A stretch of DNA of 22,727 bases from an uncultured Actinomycetes bacterium. Lineage in GTDB: Bacteria > Actinomycetota > Actinomycetes > Nanopelagicales > Nanopelagicaceae. A model generated the notes under the pieces. It had not been told where the DNA came from. It worked only from the letters and a program-made list of their open reading frames with translations, and ran no database searches. Below, piece by piece: positions 6,558-16,153 of the stretch. The stretch lies in assembly GCA_903845465.1 (NCBI GenBank), contig CAIMXQ010000083.1, positions 1-22,727 of the forward strand, written 5' to 3'. The position numbers and the translations under genes are program-made. How positions within the stretch are numbered: position 1 is the first letter of the stretch; every line of letters starts with the position of its first letter.

Positions 6558-8038
6558 TTCGTCCACTCGAGACCTTCGCAGCTTCGCTCGCTGATGCAGC
6601 GCAGCTCGTTGGGGCAGTTTATGCAGGTGATACAACACTTACCTTCACCGGAGTAACGCATCACGACAGTGATATAGAAGTCGGTGATCTCTTTATCGCA
6701 ATTCCTGGCGCACATGTACACGGTGCGTCATTTGCAGAGAGCGCTAGAAATCGTGGGGCTGTTGCTGTTGTTACTGATGAAGTCGGTGCCGAGATGGTTA
6801 CTGATCTACTGACTCTGGTCGTCAAGGATGTGCGAAACGCAGCCGCGCTTATCGCAGCATCGCTCTATCGATACCCGACACGTGACATGCAGAGTATTGG
6901 AATTACAGGAACAAATGGAAAGACCACTGTCTCAACGCTTCTCTATCAAATCTTTGAAGCAGTCGGCCGAGATACCGGTTTGATCGGCACGGTAGAGACC
7001 CGCATTGGGTTAGATGTTATTCCCAGTTCTCGAACTACTCCTGAAGCGACAGAACTCCAAGCACTTGCTGCAGCGATGCGAGAGCGTCATATGCGTCACC
7101 TAGTGATGGAAGTTTCAAGTCATGCTCTCGCTTTGCAACGAGTAAATGGATCGCACTTCGCAATCTCTGCCTTTACCAATCTCTCGCAAGATCACCTGGA
7201 TTTTCACCATGATATGGAGTCCTACTTCAAAGCAAAAGCTGCACTCTTTACGCCACATTACACAGAACAGGCATTTATCAATGTGGATTCGGAGTATGGC
7301 CAAAGATTGGCAGGCATTGCAACAGTTCCTGTAACCTCAGTATCGCGTAGCAATAAGAGCGCAACGTGGCACTTCATAGAAAGCACTGAAACTACTACGG
7401 GTGCGGAATTTAGTATTCGTGGTTCAGGTGGAATCTTGATTGAATCCAAAACTAAACTTTTTGGCAGCTACAACCTTGATAATCTTTTAATGGCAATTGC
7501 AATCGCATGTGAGTGCGGAATAGATCCTGTCGAACTAGCAGCAATTACCCCACAACTTCTCGGTGCTCCAGGGCGACTCGAATCTGTCTCACTTGGACAG
7601 GGTTTTAAAGCACTCGTTGACTATGCGCACAGCCCAGATGCAGTCGCTAATGTTTTAGCAGCAGCTCGTGATTTCACCTCAGGTAAAATTATCGCTGTGC
7701 TTGGATGCGGTGGAGATCGCGATGCCTCAAAACGTCCTTTAATGGGAGCTGCCCTTGCACAAGGATCAGATATCTCAGTGTTTACCAGCGATAATCCTCG
7801 TTCGGAAGCGCCATCAAAAATTCTTGAACAGATGATTGGTCAGCTCTCGATATCAGAGCCTTCGCGCATTATTGAAGATCGATCCGCAGCGATTGCTTAT
7901 GCAACGAGCTTGGCCCAACCAGGCGACACAGTCCTTGTACTTGGCAAAGGCCATGAGAGCGGGCAAGAAATTCAAGGCGTAGTAATGCCATTTGATGACC
8001 GTATTCATTTGGCACAAGCAATCGAGGCGCGACCATGA
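6554..8038 (+). CDS. murE: UDP-MurNAc-L-Ala-D-Glu:meso-diaminopimelate ligase
   Basis: A Mur ligase of 494 residues. The ATP-binding loop is GITGTNGKTTVS, with Lys123. The central domain carries EVSSHALALQRV and FTNLSQDHLDFH, and FKAKAALF probably holds the carbamylated lysine. The C-terminal domain has DNPR at residues 413-416 (SDNPRSEAP), the known signature for meso-diaminopimelate as the third residue rather than lysine. The enzyme adds the third residue of the stem peptide in the cytoplasm. It overlaps ftsI and murF by four bases each. Confidence 0.97.
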   Translation: MIRPLETFAASLADAAQLVGAVYAGDTTLTFTGVTHHDSDIEVGDLFIAIPGAHVHGASFAESARNRGAVAVVTDEVGAEMVTDLLTLVVKDVRNAAALIAASLYRYPTRDMQSIGITGTNGKTTVSTLLYQIFEAVGRDTGLIGTVETRIGLDVIPSSRTTPEATELQALAAAMRERHMRHLVMEVSSHALALQRVNGSHFAISAFTNLSQDHLDFHHDMESYFKAKAALFTPHYTEQAFINVDSEYGQRLAGIATVPVTSVSRSNKSATWHFIESTETTTGAEFSIRGSGGILIESKTKLFGSYNLDNLLMAIAIACECGIDPVELAAITPQLLGAPGRLESVSLGQGFKALVDYAHSPDAVANVLAAARDFTSGKIIAVLGCGGDRDASKRPLMGAALAQGSDISVFTSDNPRSEAPSKILEQMIGQLSISEPSRIIEDRSAAIAYATSLAQPGDTVLVLGKGHESGQEIQGVVMPFDDRIHLAQAIEARP

Positions 8039-9423
8039 TCGCGATGAAGGCGTCTGTAATTGCCGCAGTTGTGAACGGAACCCTGCATGGCGAGGATGTC
8101 GTTGTAACTGGGGCCCCCGTAATTGATTCTCGAATAGCTACTCAAGGTTCGCTCTTTCTTGCACTGCAAGGTGAAAACGTAGACGGACATAGCTTTGTTG
8201 CAGATGCATTTGCGAATGGAGCAGTACTCGCTCTTACTTCACGTGCGGTAGATCAGCCACATATTCTCGTAAAAGATGTTGTCATTGCTCTTGGCAAACT
8301 TGCGCAACATGTCCGTAGTAATCTCCTCAACCTTACAGTGATTGGTATTACAGGTTCGCAGGGCAAGACAACTGCCAAAGAGTTGTTAGCTTCAATCCTC
8401 TCTTCCGCAGCAGAAACTGTGGCTCCACATGGGAACTTTAATAATGAGATTGGTGCTCCTATCTCACTCTTACAATGCACAGAATCGACAAAGTACTGCA
8501 TTGTCGAAATGGGAGCTCGCCATACAGGCGATATTGCACATTTGAGCACCATTGCTCAACCCAATATCGGAGTAGTTCTTAAAGTGGGCACTGCTCATCT
8601 TGGTGAATTTGGATCTATCCAAGCAATCGCAGAAACTAAATCAGAACTTGTCCAATCTCTTAGCGCTGAGGGTGTGGCAATTCTTGGGACATATGATGAC
8701 TACACACCAGCAATGGCGGCGTTACATAAGGGTAAGACACTTACCTTTGGCGAATCCAGCGAATGTGATATTCGTGCAACAGATATTGAAGTTCGAGAAG
8801 GCCGAGCACATTTTGATCTCATCACACCTGAAGGAAGAAGTGCAGTTGGACTTCGCATCGTCGGACTCCATCAAGTAGCTAATGCACTCGCAGTTGCTGC
8901 GGTGGCAACTGTCTTGGGATTCTCGCTCGATCAAATTGCTAGCGGACTTTCAACTGCTGAATCTCAGGCTAAATGGAGAATGGAAATTGAAGAGCTTCCA
9001 TCTCTTGTACTTATCAACGATGCGTATAACGCCAGTCCCGAAGCTACGGCTGCCGCACTTTCGACTCTTGTCCTCTTTGCTCAAGAACGAGGGGGAGAAT
9101 CATGGGCCTTCTTAGGAAAGATGCATGAACTCGGCGAGTCATCGAGCGCTGATCACGCCGCTATTGGCACCCTTGCATCGGAACTTGGAATAGATCACCT
9201 CGTCTGCGTAGGAGCTCCTGAATATGCTTCCACAATCTCTTCAACGAGTGACACGACCGTGCATCGTTGCGTAGATATCGATGCTGCAGTCGAAGTTGCG
9301 AAGAACCTCAACAAGGGCGATGTTGTCCTTGTAAAAGCCTCTCGTTCCGAGAGGTTGGAAATATTGGCAGATGCAATTTCGAAGCAGTGGTTAAGCAATG
9401 TTAAGGAAGGCGAAGTGGAATGA
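8035..9423 (+). CDS. murF: UDP-MurNAc-tripeptide:D-Ala-D-Ala ligase
   Basis: A Mur ligase of 462 residues. GITGSQGKTTAKELLASIL is the MurF form of the ATP-binding loop, with Lys111; HGNFNNEIGAPISLL, VEMGARHTGDIAHL and INDAYNASPEA are all MurF-specific blocks. It joins D-Ala-D-Ala to the tripeptide and completes the soluble pentapeptide precursor. The ATG at 8035 overlaps the murE stop as ATGA; a second Met three codons later (8044) is an alternative start. It overlaps mraY by four bases. No ddl gene is in this window, so the dipeptide must be made by a gene elsewhere. Confidence 0.96.
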   Translation: MIAMKASVIAAVVNGTLHGEDVVVTGAPVIDSRIATQGSLFLALQGENVDGHSFVADAFANGAVLALTSRAVDQPHILVKDVVIALGKLAQHVRSNLLNLTVIGITGSQGKTTAKELLASILSSAAETVAPHGNFNNEIGAPISLLQCTESTKYCIVEMGARHTGDIAHLSTIAQPNIGVVLKVGTAHLGEFGSIQAIAETKSELVQSLSAEGVAILGTYDDYTPAMAALHKGKTLTFGESSECDIRATDIEVREGRAHFDLITPEGRSAVGLRIVGLHQVANALAVAAVATVLGFSLDQIASGLSTAESQAKWRMEIEELPSLVLINDAYNASPEATAAALSTLVLFAQERGGESWAFLGKMHELGESSSADHAAIGTLASELGIDHLVCVGAPEYASTISSTSDTTVHRCVDIDAAVEVAKNLNKGDVVLVKASRSERLEILADAISKQWLSNVKEGEVE

Positions 9424-10478
9424 GACTTATCTTGGTGGCAGGCGCGCTAGCGCTCTTCTTCTCACTTTTCGCAACTCCGGCACTTATCCGTGTACTCGCA
9501 CGACGTGGCTATGGCCAAATTATTCGCGATGATGGTCCATCTAGCCATCAAACAAAGCGCGGTACCCCGACCATGGGTGGAATCATCATTATCTTCGGTT
9601 CACTCTTTTCATATTTGATAGCACATTTGATTACTCGAAGTTCCGTAACAGTTTCTGCAGTGCTTATTCTCGGCCTTGTTGTCGCCTTGGGCCTTGTTGG
9701 ATTTATCGATGACTACATGAAAGTCTCGCGCCAGAATTCACGCGGAATCAGCGGAAAGCAGAAGATTATTGGGCAAGTTTTCTTCGCTGCCCTATTTGGA
9801 TATCTCGGGATCCATTTTCCGGATCCTGATGGATTAACTCCAATTTCTCATCATCTCTCAACGGTTCGTGATACCAGCATCTCCTTGGCAGTAGTCCTTG
9901 TGATTATCTGGGTAGCTTTTATGGTCACTGCAACAAGTAATGGCGTCAATCTCACTGATGGACTTGATGGTCTTGCAACTGGAGCATCAGTGATGACATT
10001 TCTTGCATTTGTCTTAATCGGCGTATGGGAATTTGGTCAAAGCTGTGCAATCGCAGCATCAGGTAATTGCTACAACGTTCGTGATCCACTTGATTTAGCA
10101 GTTCTTGCCGCCGCATTTGCAGGTTCATGCACTGGCTTTCTCTGGTGGAATGCATCTCCAGCCAAAATATTTATGGGAGATACCGGATCACTTGCACTCG
10201 GTGGCGCACTAGCAGGAATGGCCACATCACTTCGAGTAGAGTTACTACTTATTCCTCTCGGTGGCCTCTTCGTCATCATCACGCTTTCCGTTGCATTGCA
10301 GGTGCTCTACTTCAAGGCAACTGGCGGCAAGAGACTCTTTAAGATGGCTCCACTCCAACATCACTTCGAATTAATGGGGTGGGGAGAAGTGACAATTGTT
10401 CTGCGATTTTGGATCATTGCAGGACTCAGCGTTGCACTTGGGCTTGGTCTCTTCTATACCCAATGGGTCGCTGGCTAA
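9420..10478 (+). CDS. mraY: Phospho-N-acetylmuramoyl-pentapeptide-transferase
   Basis: A polytopic membrane enzyme of 352 residues with about ten hydrophobic segments. Catalytic blocks are clear: KRGTPTMGG (about residues 46-54), FIDDYMKVSR with the Asp pair at 97-98, NLTDGLDGLATG (177-188), FMGDTGSLALGG, and the cytoplasmic PLQHHFELMGW loop. It transfers phospho-MurNAc-pentapeptide to undecaprenyl phosphate and forms lipid I. The start overlaps the murF stop as ATGA. Seven bases separate its stop from the chosen murD start. Confidence 0.97.
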   Translation: MRLILVAGALALFFSLFATPALIRVLARRGYGQIIRDDGPSSHQTKRGTPTMGGIIIIFGSLFSYLIAHLITRSSVTVSAVLILGLVVALGLVGFIDDYMKVSRQNSRGISGKQKIIGQVFFAALFGYLGIHFPDPDGLTPISHHLSTVRDTSISLAVVLVIIWVAFMVTATSNGVNLTDGLDGLATGASVMTFLAFVLIGVWEFGQSCAIAASGNCYNVRDPLDLAVLAAAFAGSCTGFLWWNASPAKIFMGDTGSLALGGALAGMATSLRVELLLIPLGGLFVIITLSVALQVLYFKATGGKRLFKMAPLQHHFELMGWGEVTIVLRFWIIAGLSVALGLGLFYTQWVAG

Positions 10479-10485
10479 TACTTCA

Positions 10486-11883
10486 ATGGCACAGGCACTG
10501 TATTCACAGCTTCGTGACAAGCGCGTTCTTGTTGCAGGCGCAGGTATCACCGGTGTCGCATGTGCGCACGCACTTTCTCGCAAAGGCGGAATGGTCACCA
10601 TCGTTGACGAGTCAGTAACAGAAGTTGAAGGCTTTATAGTTCTAACTCCGGTAGCCGTCACAATCAATGACTTTGATCTACTCCTTATCTCTCCTGGTTG
10701 GCGCGAAGACCACCCATTGGTTACTCGTGCTCGCGACGCCGGACTTTCCCTCATCAATGAAATCGATTTCGCATGGAGCGTTAAAGATCCCGCGCAAAAG
10801 TGGATAGCTTTGACCGGAACAAATGGCAAGACAAGTACCGTCGAGCTAAGCGCACAGATGCTTCGCAGCGGCGGCCACCGCGCAATCGCATGTGGCAATG
10901 TCGGAACTACAGTCATCGAATCTGTTGAATCCTCAGAAAAATACGATTATCTGGTTCTTGAACTTTCCTCATTTCAATTACATTGGATGGAAGATCCAAG
11001 TTTTGTTGCAGTTGCGATACTCAATATCGCCGAAGATCACGTAGATTGGCATGGAACATTCGATGCCTATGCGGCAGATAAAATTTCAATTCTCGACAAG
11101 TCTACGACCGCAATTCTAAATGGCGATGACGGAGAAATAGTTTCTCGTACATCCCACTGGCAAGGCAGAAAAGTGTTCTTTTCCCTAGATACCCCTGCAC
11201 CGGGTCAGATTGGGGTCGTGGAAGAGCTTCTTATTGATCGCGCATTTGTCGCAGATCCGCAAGAAGCAGAGATGATTTCCGAACTCAACGAAGTGAAACC
11301 GACAGTTCCACATAATGTTTCCAACGCCCTCGCGGCCGCTGGCCTTGCCCGCACCGTCGGTGTTGGGCATGAGGAAATTCGCCAAGCGATAGTGGCTTTT
11401 ACGCCGGGTAAACATCGCATCGAGAAAGTCCTCGAGAAGGATGGCATTACGTGGATCAATGATTCCAAAGCCACCAACCCACATGCAGCAGCTGCATCCA
11501 TTATGTCTGCGCTTTCTGTTGTGTGGATTGCAGGTGGTCTAGCTAAGGGCGCAACTATGGGCGAATTAGTAGAGCGAGTGAAGGCGCGAGTTAAAGTTGC
11601 TGTGCTTATCGGAACTGATCAAGAGTTGATTGCTCAAGAAATTCGCAAGCAAGCTCCGCATATCGAAATTGTTGCGATTCAAACACCTTCGAACTACGTC
11701 AAAGGTGGATCAAATAATTCGCTGATGGAAGAAGTCGTACGTGTTGCAGCTTCCCGCGCACAATCAGGAGATACGGTCCTGTTAGCTCCTGCCTGTGCGT
11801 CGATGGATCAATTTATTTCATATAGCGATCGTGGAGATCGCTTCTCAGCAGCAGTCGAAAAGGTAGTTGGCAATGGCAGATAA
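10486..11883 (+). CDS. murD: UDP-MurNAc-L-Ala:D-glutamate ligase
   Basis: With the ATG at 10486 the product has 465 residues, typical of MurD, and begins MAQALYSQLRDKRVLVAGAG, leading directly into the N-terminal Rossmann-like domain. The open frame extends 30 codons further upstream into mraY, but that extension is not MurD-like and is not needed. The ATP-binding loop is ALTGTNGKTSTVEL (Lys115), followed by LELSSFQLHWME and NIAEDHVDWHG. FTPGKHRIEKV and WINDSKATNPHA mark the C-terminal domain. The enzyme adds D-glutamate as the second residue of the stem peptide. The gene overlaps ftsW by eleven bases. Confidence 0.95.
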   Translation: MAQALYSQLRDKRVLVAGAGITGVACAHALSRKGGMVTIVDESVTEVEGFIVLTPVAVTINDFDLLLISPGWREDHPLVTRARDAGLSLINEIDFAWSVKDPAQKWIALTGTNGKTSTVELSAQMLRSGGHRAIACGNVGTTVIESVESSEKYDYLVLELSSFQLHWMEDPSFVAVAILNIAEDHVDWHGTFDAYAADKISILDKSTTAILNGDDGEIVSRTSHWQGRKVFFSLDTPAPGQIGVVEELLIDRAFVADPQEAEMISELNEVKPTVPHNVSNALAAAGLARTVGVGHEEIRQAIVAFTPGKHRIEKVLEKDGITWINDSKATNPHAAAASIMSALSVVWIAGGLAKGATMGELVERVKARVKVAVLIGTDQELIAQEIRKQAPHIEIVAIQTPSNYVKGGSNNSLMEEVVRVAASRAQSGDTVLLAPACASMDQFISYSDRGDRFSAAVEKVVGNGR

Positions 11884-13036
11884 AACAGAGACTCACTTTC
11901 TCGCCAAACCTGTCAACCACCTCTATATGCTCTTGGTCAGCGCAGCTGCACTGACATTCTTGGGACTGATCATGGTCTTCTCAGCATCTTCTATTCAATC
12001 AATTGATACTAAAGGCACCGCTCTTGCTATCGTTTTGAGGCAATTGTTATTTGTTGCAATATCAATTCCACTGGCTGGTTATCTTTCAAAACTCAGCGTA
12101 GCCCGTTGGGAAATTGCGGGAAAACTTGGCCTACTTATCTCGATCGCTCTCTTAGGTGTTCTGGTAATTCCGGGAGTTGGTAAGACTGTCAACGGAAATA
12201 CAAACTGGATTGATTTAAAGATCATTGATGTTCAACCGAGTGAGTTTGCAAAGTTCTTCATGATTCTCTGGGCAAGTTTCCTCCTTGCCCGAAAAGAGAA
12301 GTCTGGAAGATTTAATGTGAATGTATTTATGCTTATGGGTCCAGGATTCCTTCTCATCATGGCGCTTGTCATGTACGGGCACGACCTCGGAACAGCCTCT
12401 GTACTTGCTGCAATTCTTGCAGGACTTCTCTTTGTTTCAGGCATCAGATTGCGATTATTCGGCGCTATCACAGCACTGGGTGGTTTAGCGTTAGCGGGAT
12501 TTATCGTGACATCGGGGTATCGTGCTGCTCGTTTTCTAGTATTCATCAACCCTTTTGCACCAGCCGATTACAAATATGCGGGGTGGCAACCAGCACATAG
12601 TTTGCTTGGCCTAGCAAGTGGTGGGCTCTTCGGAGTTGGCCTCGGTGGAAGTCGACAGAAGTGGGGAAATCTCGCGGAAGCTCACACCGACTTTATCTTT
12701 TCTGTTATTGGTGAAGAGCTGGGGTTGATTGGAACTCTCTTTGTTCTCATCCTTCTGACTACTTTGATTTATTCAATCTTTCGTATCTCTCTTCGCGCAC
12801 AAGAGCCTATGGTTCGATTCGCATGTGCGGGAATTGCGTGCTGGATTACCGTCCAAGCATTTCTTAATATTGGTTCTGCAACGAGCGTGCTTCCAGTTGT
12901 CGGCGTTACCCTTCCTCTAGTCTCGTATGGTGGCTCAGCCCTTGTTGCAACCATCTGCGCAATCGGTTTTGTAGCTGGGGCGGCGCTACGCGATCCTGAA
13001 GTACGAAGAGAAATTGTAAAGAAACGGACCAAGTGA
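11873..13036 (+). CDS. ftsW: Septal peptidoglycan glycosyltransferase FtsW (SEDS family)
   Basis: A SEDS membrane protein of 387 residues from the ATG at 11873; a TTG two codons earlier is possible but less likely. About ten membrane segments are visible. Family blocks include MVFSASS near the first membrane segment, NWIDLKIIDVQPSEFAKF, the loop GVGLGGSRQKWGNLAEAHTD and the downstream FIFSVIGEELGLIG, and VTLPLVSYGGSA near the end. FtsW polymerises lipid II at the septum with FtsI as its partner. A short cytoplasmic tail of charged residues ends the protein. The reading frame overlaps murD by eleven bases and murG by four (GTGA). Confidence 0.95.
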   Translation: MADKTETHFLAKPVNHLYMLLVSAAALTFLGLIMVFSASSIQSIDTKGTALAIVLRQLLFVAISIPLAGYLSKLSVARWEIAGKLGLLISIALLGVLVIPGVGKTVNGNTNWIDLKIIDVQPSEFAKFFMILWASFLLARKEKSGRFNVNVFMLMGPGFLLIMALVMYGHDLGTASVLAAILAGLLFVSGIRLRLFGAITALGGLALAGFIVTSGYRAARFLVFINPFAPADYKYAGWQPAHSLLGLASGGLFGVGLGGSRQKWGNLAEAHTDFIFSVIGEELGLIGTLFVLILLTTLIYSIFRISLRAQEPMVRFACAGIACWITVQAFLNIGSATSVLPVVGVTLPLVSYGGSALVATICAIGFVAGAALRDPEVRREIVKKRTK

Positions 13037-14115
13037 AGAAGATCGTTCTTGCAGGCGGAGGCACTGCTGGCCATGTCGAACCAGCGCTGGCTGTCGCGCG
13101 AGAATTTCGTACTCGTTACCCACAATCTGAAATTACTTTTCTCGGAACACGATCAGGGCTTGAAACTCGACTTGTACCGGATGCAGGATTTCATCTCTCT
13201 CTCATTAGCAAGGTGAAAATTTCGCGTTCTCTCACCCCATCTTTAGCCCTCGTGCCCTTTTCGCTTCTGCGTTCAGTTGCTCAATCAGTGCGAGTACTTC
13301 GAGATGCCGATGCGCTCGTAGGTTTCGGCGGATACGTTTCAGCTCCCGCATATATCGCAGCTGCATTGACTCGCACACCTATCGTCATACACGAAGCAAA
13401 TGCACGACCTGGAATTGCCAATCGATTGGGTGCACATTTCACGCGATATACCGCTGTAAGCCATTCTGTGCACGAGGGAGTTCTTTCAGATGCTTTGATT
13501 TCAGGCCTTCCACTTCGAGAAGATGTTGTCATTGCATTTCGTGCGGCCAGCGCCGATTGGAAGAGAGCTCGCCTCGAAGCAAAACGCGCGCTCGGATTCT
13601 CAGATTCGAAACCACTCATCTTTATCTTCGGAGGCTCTCAAGGATCTGCAGCAATTAATGCGGTGATAGCTTCAGCGCAGCCGAAGCTTCAAGCAGCCGG
13701 AATTCAAATTTTGCACGGCGTTGGTTCGGGCAATTCATTGCCGCAATCTTCTGACGATTACAAGGCTCAGAACTACATCACCGATATGGCAACCGCCTAT
13801 CTTGCAGCCGACATTGTTATTTCACGAAGTGGCGCTGTGACATGCGCTGAGGTAAATACGCTAGGAAGATATGCGCTCTTCATTCCATTACCTATTGGAA
13901 ATGGCGAACAAGAACTCAATGGCCAAGATCTCGTGTCGCAAGGAAGAGCCGAAATACTTCAGCAGAAGAGCTTCACACCCGATTGGCTGATTGCCCAGGT
14001 AGATCAACTTCTGAAAAAGAGCGCTGCAACTTCGCTCGAAGGTTCATCTGTCGATATCGAGGCGGCTTCTAAGATTGTGGCGCTCATCGAGCACGCAGTT
14101 CAGGGAGGCAGGTAG
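13033..14115 (+). CDS. murG: UDP-GlcNAc:lipid I N-acetylglucosaminyltransferase
   Basis: A GT28 glycosyltransferase of 360 residues. The GTG start (13033, overlapping the ftsW stop as GTGA) gives MKKIVLAGGGTAGHVEPALA, the G-loop of MurG with His14. GFGGYVSAPAYIAA and IHEANARPGIANR follow in the N-terminal domain. The C-terminal donor-binding domain shows IFGGSQGSAAIN, VISRSGAVTCAEVNTLGR and PLPIGNGEQELNGQDL. It converts lipid I to lipid II on the inner face of the membrane. The last codons contain GGGAGG (14103-14108), which can serve as the ribosome binding site of murC. Confidence 0.97.
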   Translation: MKKIVLAGGGTAGHVEPALAVAREFRTRYPQSEITFLGTRSGLETRLVPDAGFHLSLISKVKISRSLTPSLALVPFSLLRSVAQSVRVLRDADALVGFGGYVSAPAYIAAALTRTPIVIHEANARPGIANRLGAHFTRYTAVSHSVHEGVLSDALISGLPLREDVVIAFRAASADWKRARLEAKRALGFSDSKPLIFIFGGSQGSAAINAVIASAQPKLQAAGIQILHGVGSGNSLPQSSDDYKAQNYITDMATAYLAADIVISRSGAVTCAEVNTLGRYALFIPLPIGNGEQELNGQDLVSQGRAEILQQKSFTPDWLIAQVDQLLKKSAATSLEGSSVDIEAASKIVALIEHAVQGGR

Positions 14116-15489
14116 ATGGATTCGCTTACAGGTAAAAAGATCCATTTCATCGGTATTGGCGGATCTGGCATGAGCGGGCTGGCGCGCATCGCACTCTCTG
14201 ATGGAATTGAAGTATCAGGATCCGATGCAAAAGATTCATCAGTTCTCGTTGCCCTGAAAGCACTGGGCGCGCAGGTTTATTCAACCCATGAAGCAGCGCA
14301 TGTAGCAGGCGCTGATGTTGTTATTTACTCCACAGCTATCTCTGCGACAAATTCCGAAATGGCATATGCGGTCGAACGCTCGATTCCGATTCTGACTCGT
14401 GCGCAAGCGCTTGCCCTCTTGATGCGTGGATCACGCAGTATCGCTGTGGCAGGTACACATGGAAAGACAACGACGTCATCAATGATGACTGTCGCACTGC
14501 AAGCGTGTGGAGTCGACCCTTCATTTGCCATCGGTGGAACGCTTACCGCTTCAGGTTCAAATGCTCATCGCGGGACAGGTGACATATTTGTTGCCGAGGC
14601 AGATGAATCAGATGGCTCGTTCGTTGAATATAAACCGCTTGCTGCAATTGTGACCAATATCGAACATGATCACGTTGATTTTTTTCATACACCAGAGGCC
14701 GTCACTGAAATTTTTGATCGTTTTGCGCAGACCATTTCCCCCCAAGGTTTTCTCATTTACTGCGCTGACGACGTAGGCTCTGCTCGTCTCGGTAAATCTT
14801 CGATCCCATGCTCTTCAATCTCCTATGGAGTAAGTGAAGGTTCGGATCTGCGTATTGATCAGATTCAGCTCAACCCTATGGGCTCTCAAGCGCGCGTGCT
14901 GTGGAAAGGCAGCGCAGTAGGAAATCTTGAATTACAGGTTCCTGGACATCACAATTTACTTAATGCTGCAGCTTGCCTTGCGATGGGCCTTTCGCTTGAA
15001 CTACCCGTGCATCAGCTACTTGAAGGGTTACATAACTTCCGCGGAGCCGGACGTAGATTCGAACTTACTGCCACAGTTCATGGAATTCGCATTATCGATG
15101 ACTATGGACATCACCCCACAGAGATAAGAGTGACGCTAGAAGCCGCGCGACGATATGCCGGTGATGGGCGCGTACTTGTAATCTTTCAACCGCATCGTTT
15201 TTCACGCACCCAGGCTTTTCTCAATGAATTCGCGGTTGCACTTGAACTTGCAGATGATGTCACTTTGCTTGAAATTTATGCTGCGAGCGAGAAGCCCATT
15301 CACGGTGTTACATCATCCTTGATTGCGGGGAAGATGACGAAAGGAAGTTACATTCCTAATTTTGCAGCAGCTGCAGACCGCGTGATCGAGATGGCACAAC
15401 CTGGAGATGTCATCTTTACATTGGGTGCTGGAGACGTAAATTCACTTGCACCCATTATTGCCGAGGGATTGCAACGTCGCTTTGCGTAA
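14116..15489 (+). CDS. murC: UDP-N-acetylmuramate:L-alanine ligase
   Basis: A Mur ligase of 457 residues. The N-terminus has HFIGIGGSGMSGLARI, the MurC UDP-sugar-binding loop. The ATP-binding loop is AVAGTHGKTTTSSMM with Lys117, followed by EADESDGSF and NIEHDHVDFF. GAGRRFE and IIDDYGHHPTEI lie in the C-terminal part, and QPHRFSRT is also typical. It attaches the first amino acid, L-alanine, to UDP-MurNAc. It starts directly after the murG stop without a gap. murB, which makes its substrate, is not in the window. Confidence 0.97.
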   Translation: MDSLTGKKIHFIGIGGSGMSGLARIALSDGIEVSGSDAKDSSVLVALKALGAQVYSTHEAAHVAGADVVIYSTAISATNSEMAYAVERSIPILTRAQALALLMRGSRSIAVAGTHGKTTTSSMMTVALQACGVDPSFAIGGTLTASGSNAHRGTGDIFVAEADESDGSFVEYKPLAAIVTNIEHDHVDFFHTPEAVTEIFDRFAQTISPQGFLIYCADDVGSARLGKSSIPCSSISYGVSEGSDLRIDQIQLNPMGSQARVLWKGSAVGNLELQVPGHHNLLNAAACLAMGLSLELPVHQLLEGLHNFRGAGRRFELTATVHGIRIIDDYGHHPTEIRVTLEAARRYAGDGRVLVIFQPHRFSRTQAFLNEFAVALELADDVTLLEIYAASEKPIHGVTSSLIAGKMTKGSYIPNFAAAADRVIEMAQPGDVIFTLGAGDVNSLAPIIAEGLQRRFA

Positions 15490-16153
15490 GATTTCTCGAT
15501 TCTCATTGGCAACTGGAGCCGCTGCAGCGCTCTTTGTTGGATTGGTCTACCTCTTTGCATGGTCATCAGTATTCGCAGTTTCAACTGTAACTATTACTGG
15601 CGCACCTACATCTGATAGCAAGGTTCAAATTGCGCAGAGTATCGATATCGCACCGGGGGAGAAGCTCGCACGAGTAGAGCCACGAGCAATTGCGACTCGA
15701 CTTGATTCGATTGATTGGGTTCAATCGGTTGATATTTCACGTCATTGGCTCAGCGGTCATGTCGAGATTGCGGTGACACCACGATCGCCGGCAGCTTATT
15801 TCAATGGTTCAACGATTGACTCCACTGGCAAGATCTTTGTATTGCCGGGATTCTCGGGAGGAAATCTTCCAACTGTCTCTGCTGCCGATCCAGCGATTGG
15901 ATTGTCCGCTGTCGCTCTGTTCCAATCCCTTCCTGATAGTTTCAAATCGGAAGTGACTTCACTCTCGGCTCGCGATAGCGCCAGCTTCTTGCTTCATCTG
16001 ACAGTCGATGGCCGTGATCTACAAATCGCGTGGGGCAAGAATGAGAAGACAGCCCTCAAAATCCAAGTAATTAACGCACTTATCGCACTTCCAGAAAATA
16101 AAAATATTAAGAGAATAGATATCAGTGCACCTCATGCACCAATAGTGAAATAA
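15482..16153 (+). CDS. ftsQ: Cell division protein FtsQ/DivIB
   Basis: The favoured start is the TTG at 15482, which overlaps the murC stop by eight bases (TTGCGTAA) just as ftsI overlaps ftsL. It gives 223 residues: a short basic cytoplasmic tip (about 7 residues), one membrane segment (about 8-30) and an outer POTRA domain beginning FAVSTVTITGAP. WVQSVDISRHWLSGHVEIAV and EIAVTPRSPAAYF are typical of the POTRA and beta regions. FtsQ is a bitopic scaffold that binds FtsL and partners. Upstream TTG codons at 15446 and 15458 are alternative starts and would lengthen the cytoplasmic tip; GAGG at 15463-15466 is rather far from the chosen start. Family call is secure, start is not. Confidence 0.9.
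   Translation: MRKISRFSLATGAAAALFVGLVYLFAWSSVFAVSTVTITGAPTSDSKVQIAQSIDIAPGEKLARVEPRAIATRLDSIDWVQSVDISRHWLSGHVEIAVTPRSPAAYFNGSTIDSTGKIFVLPGFSGGNLPTVSAADPAIGLSAVALFQSLPDSFKSEVTSLSARDSASFLLHLTVDGRDLQIAWGKNEKTALKIQVINALIALPENKNIKRIDISAPHAPIVK

Noticed and set aside
10396..10485. Longer murD frame beginning inside mraY
   Set aside because: The first 30 residues do not resemble MurD and the ATG at 10486 gives a normal N-terminus and length.
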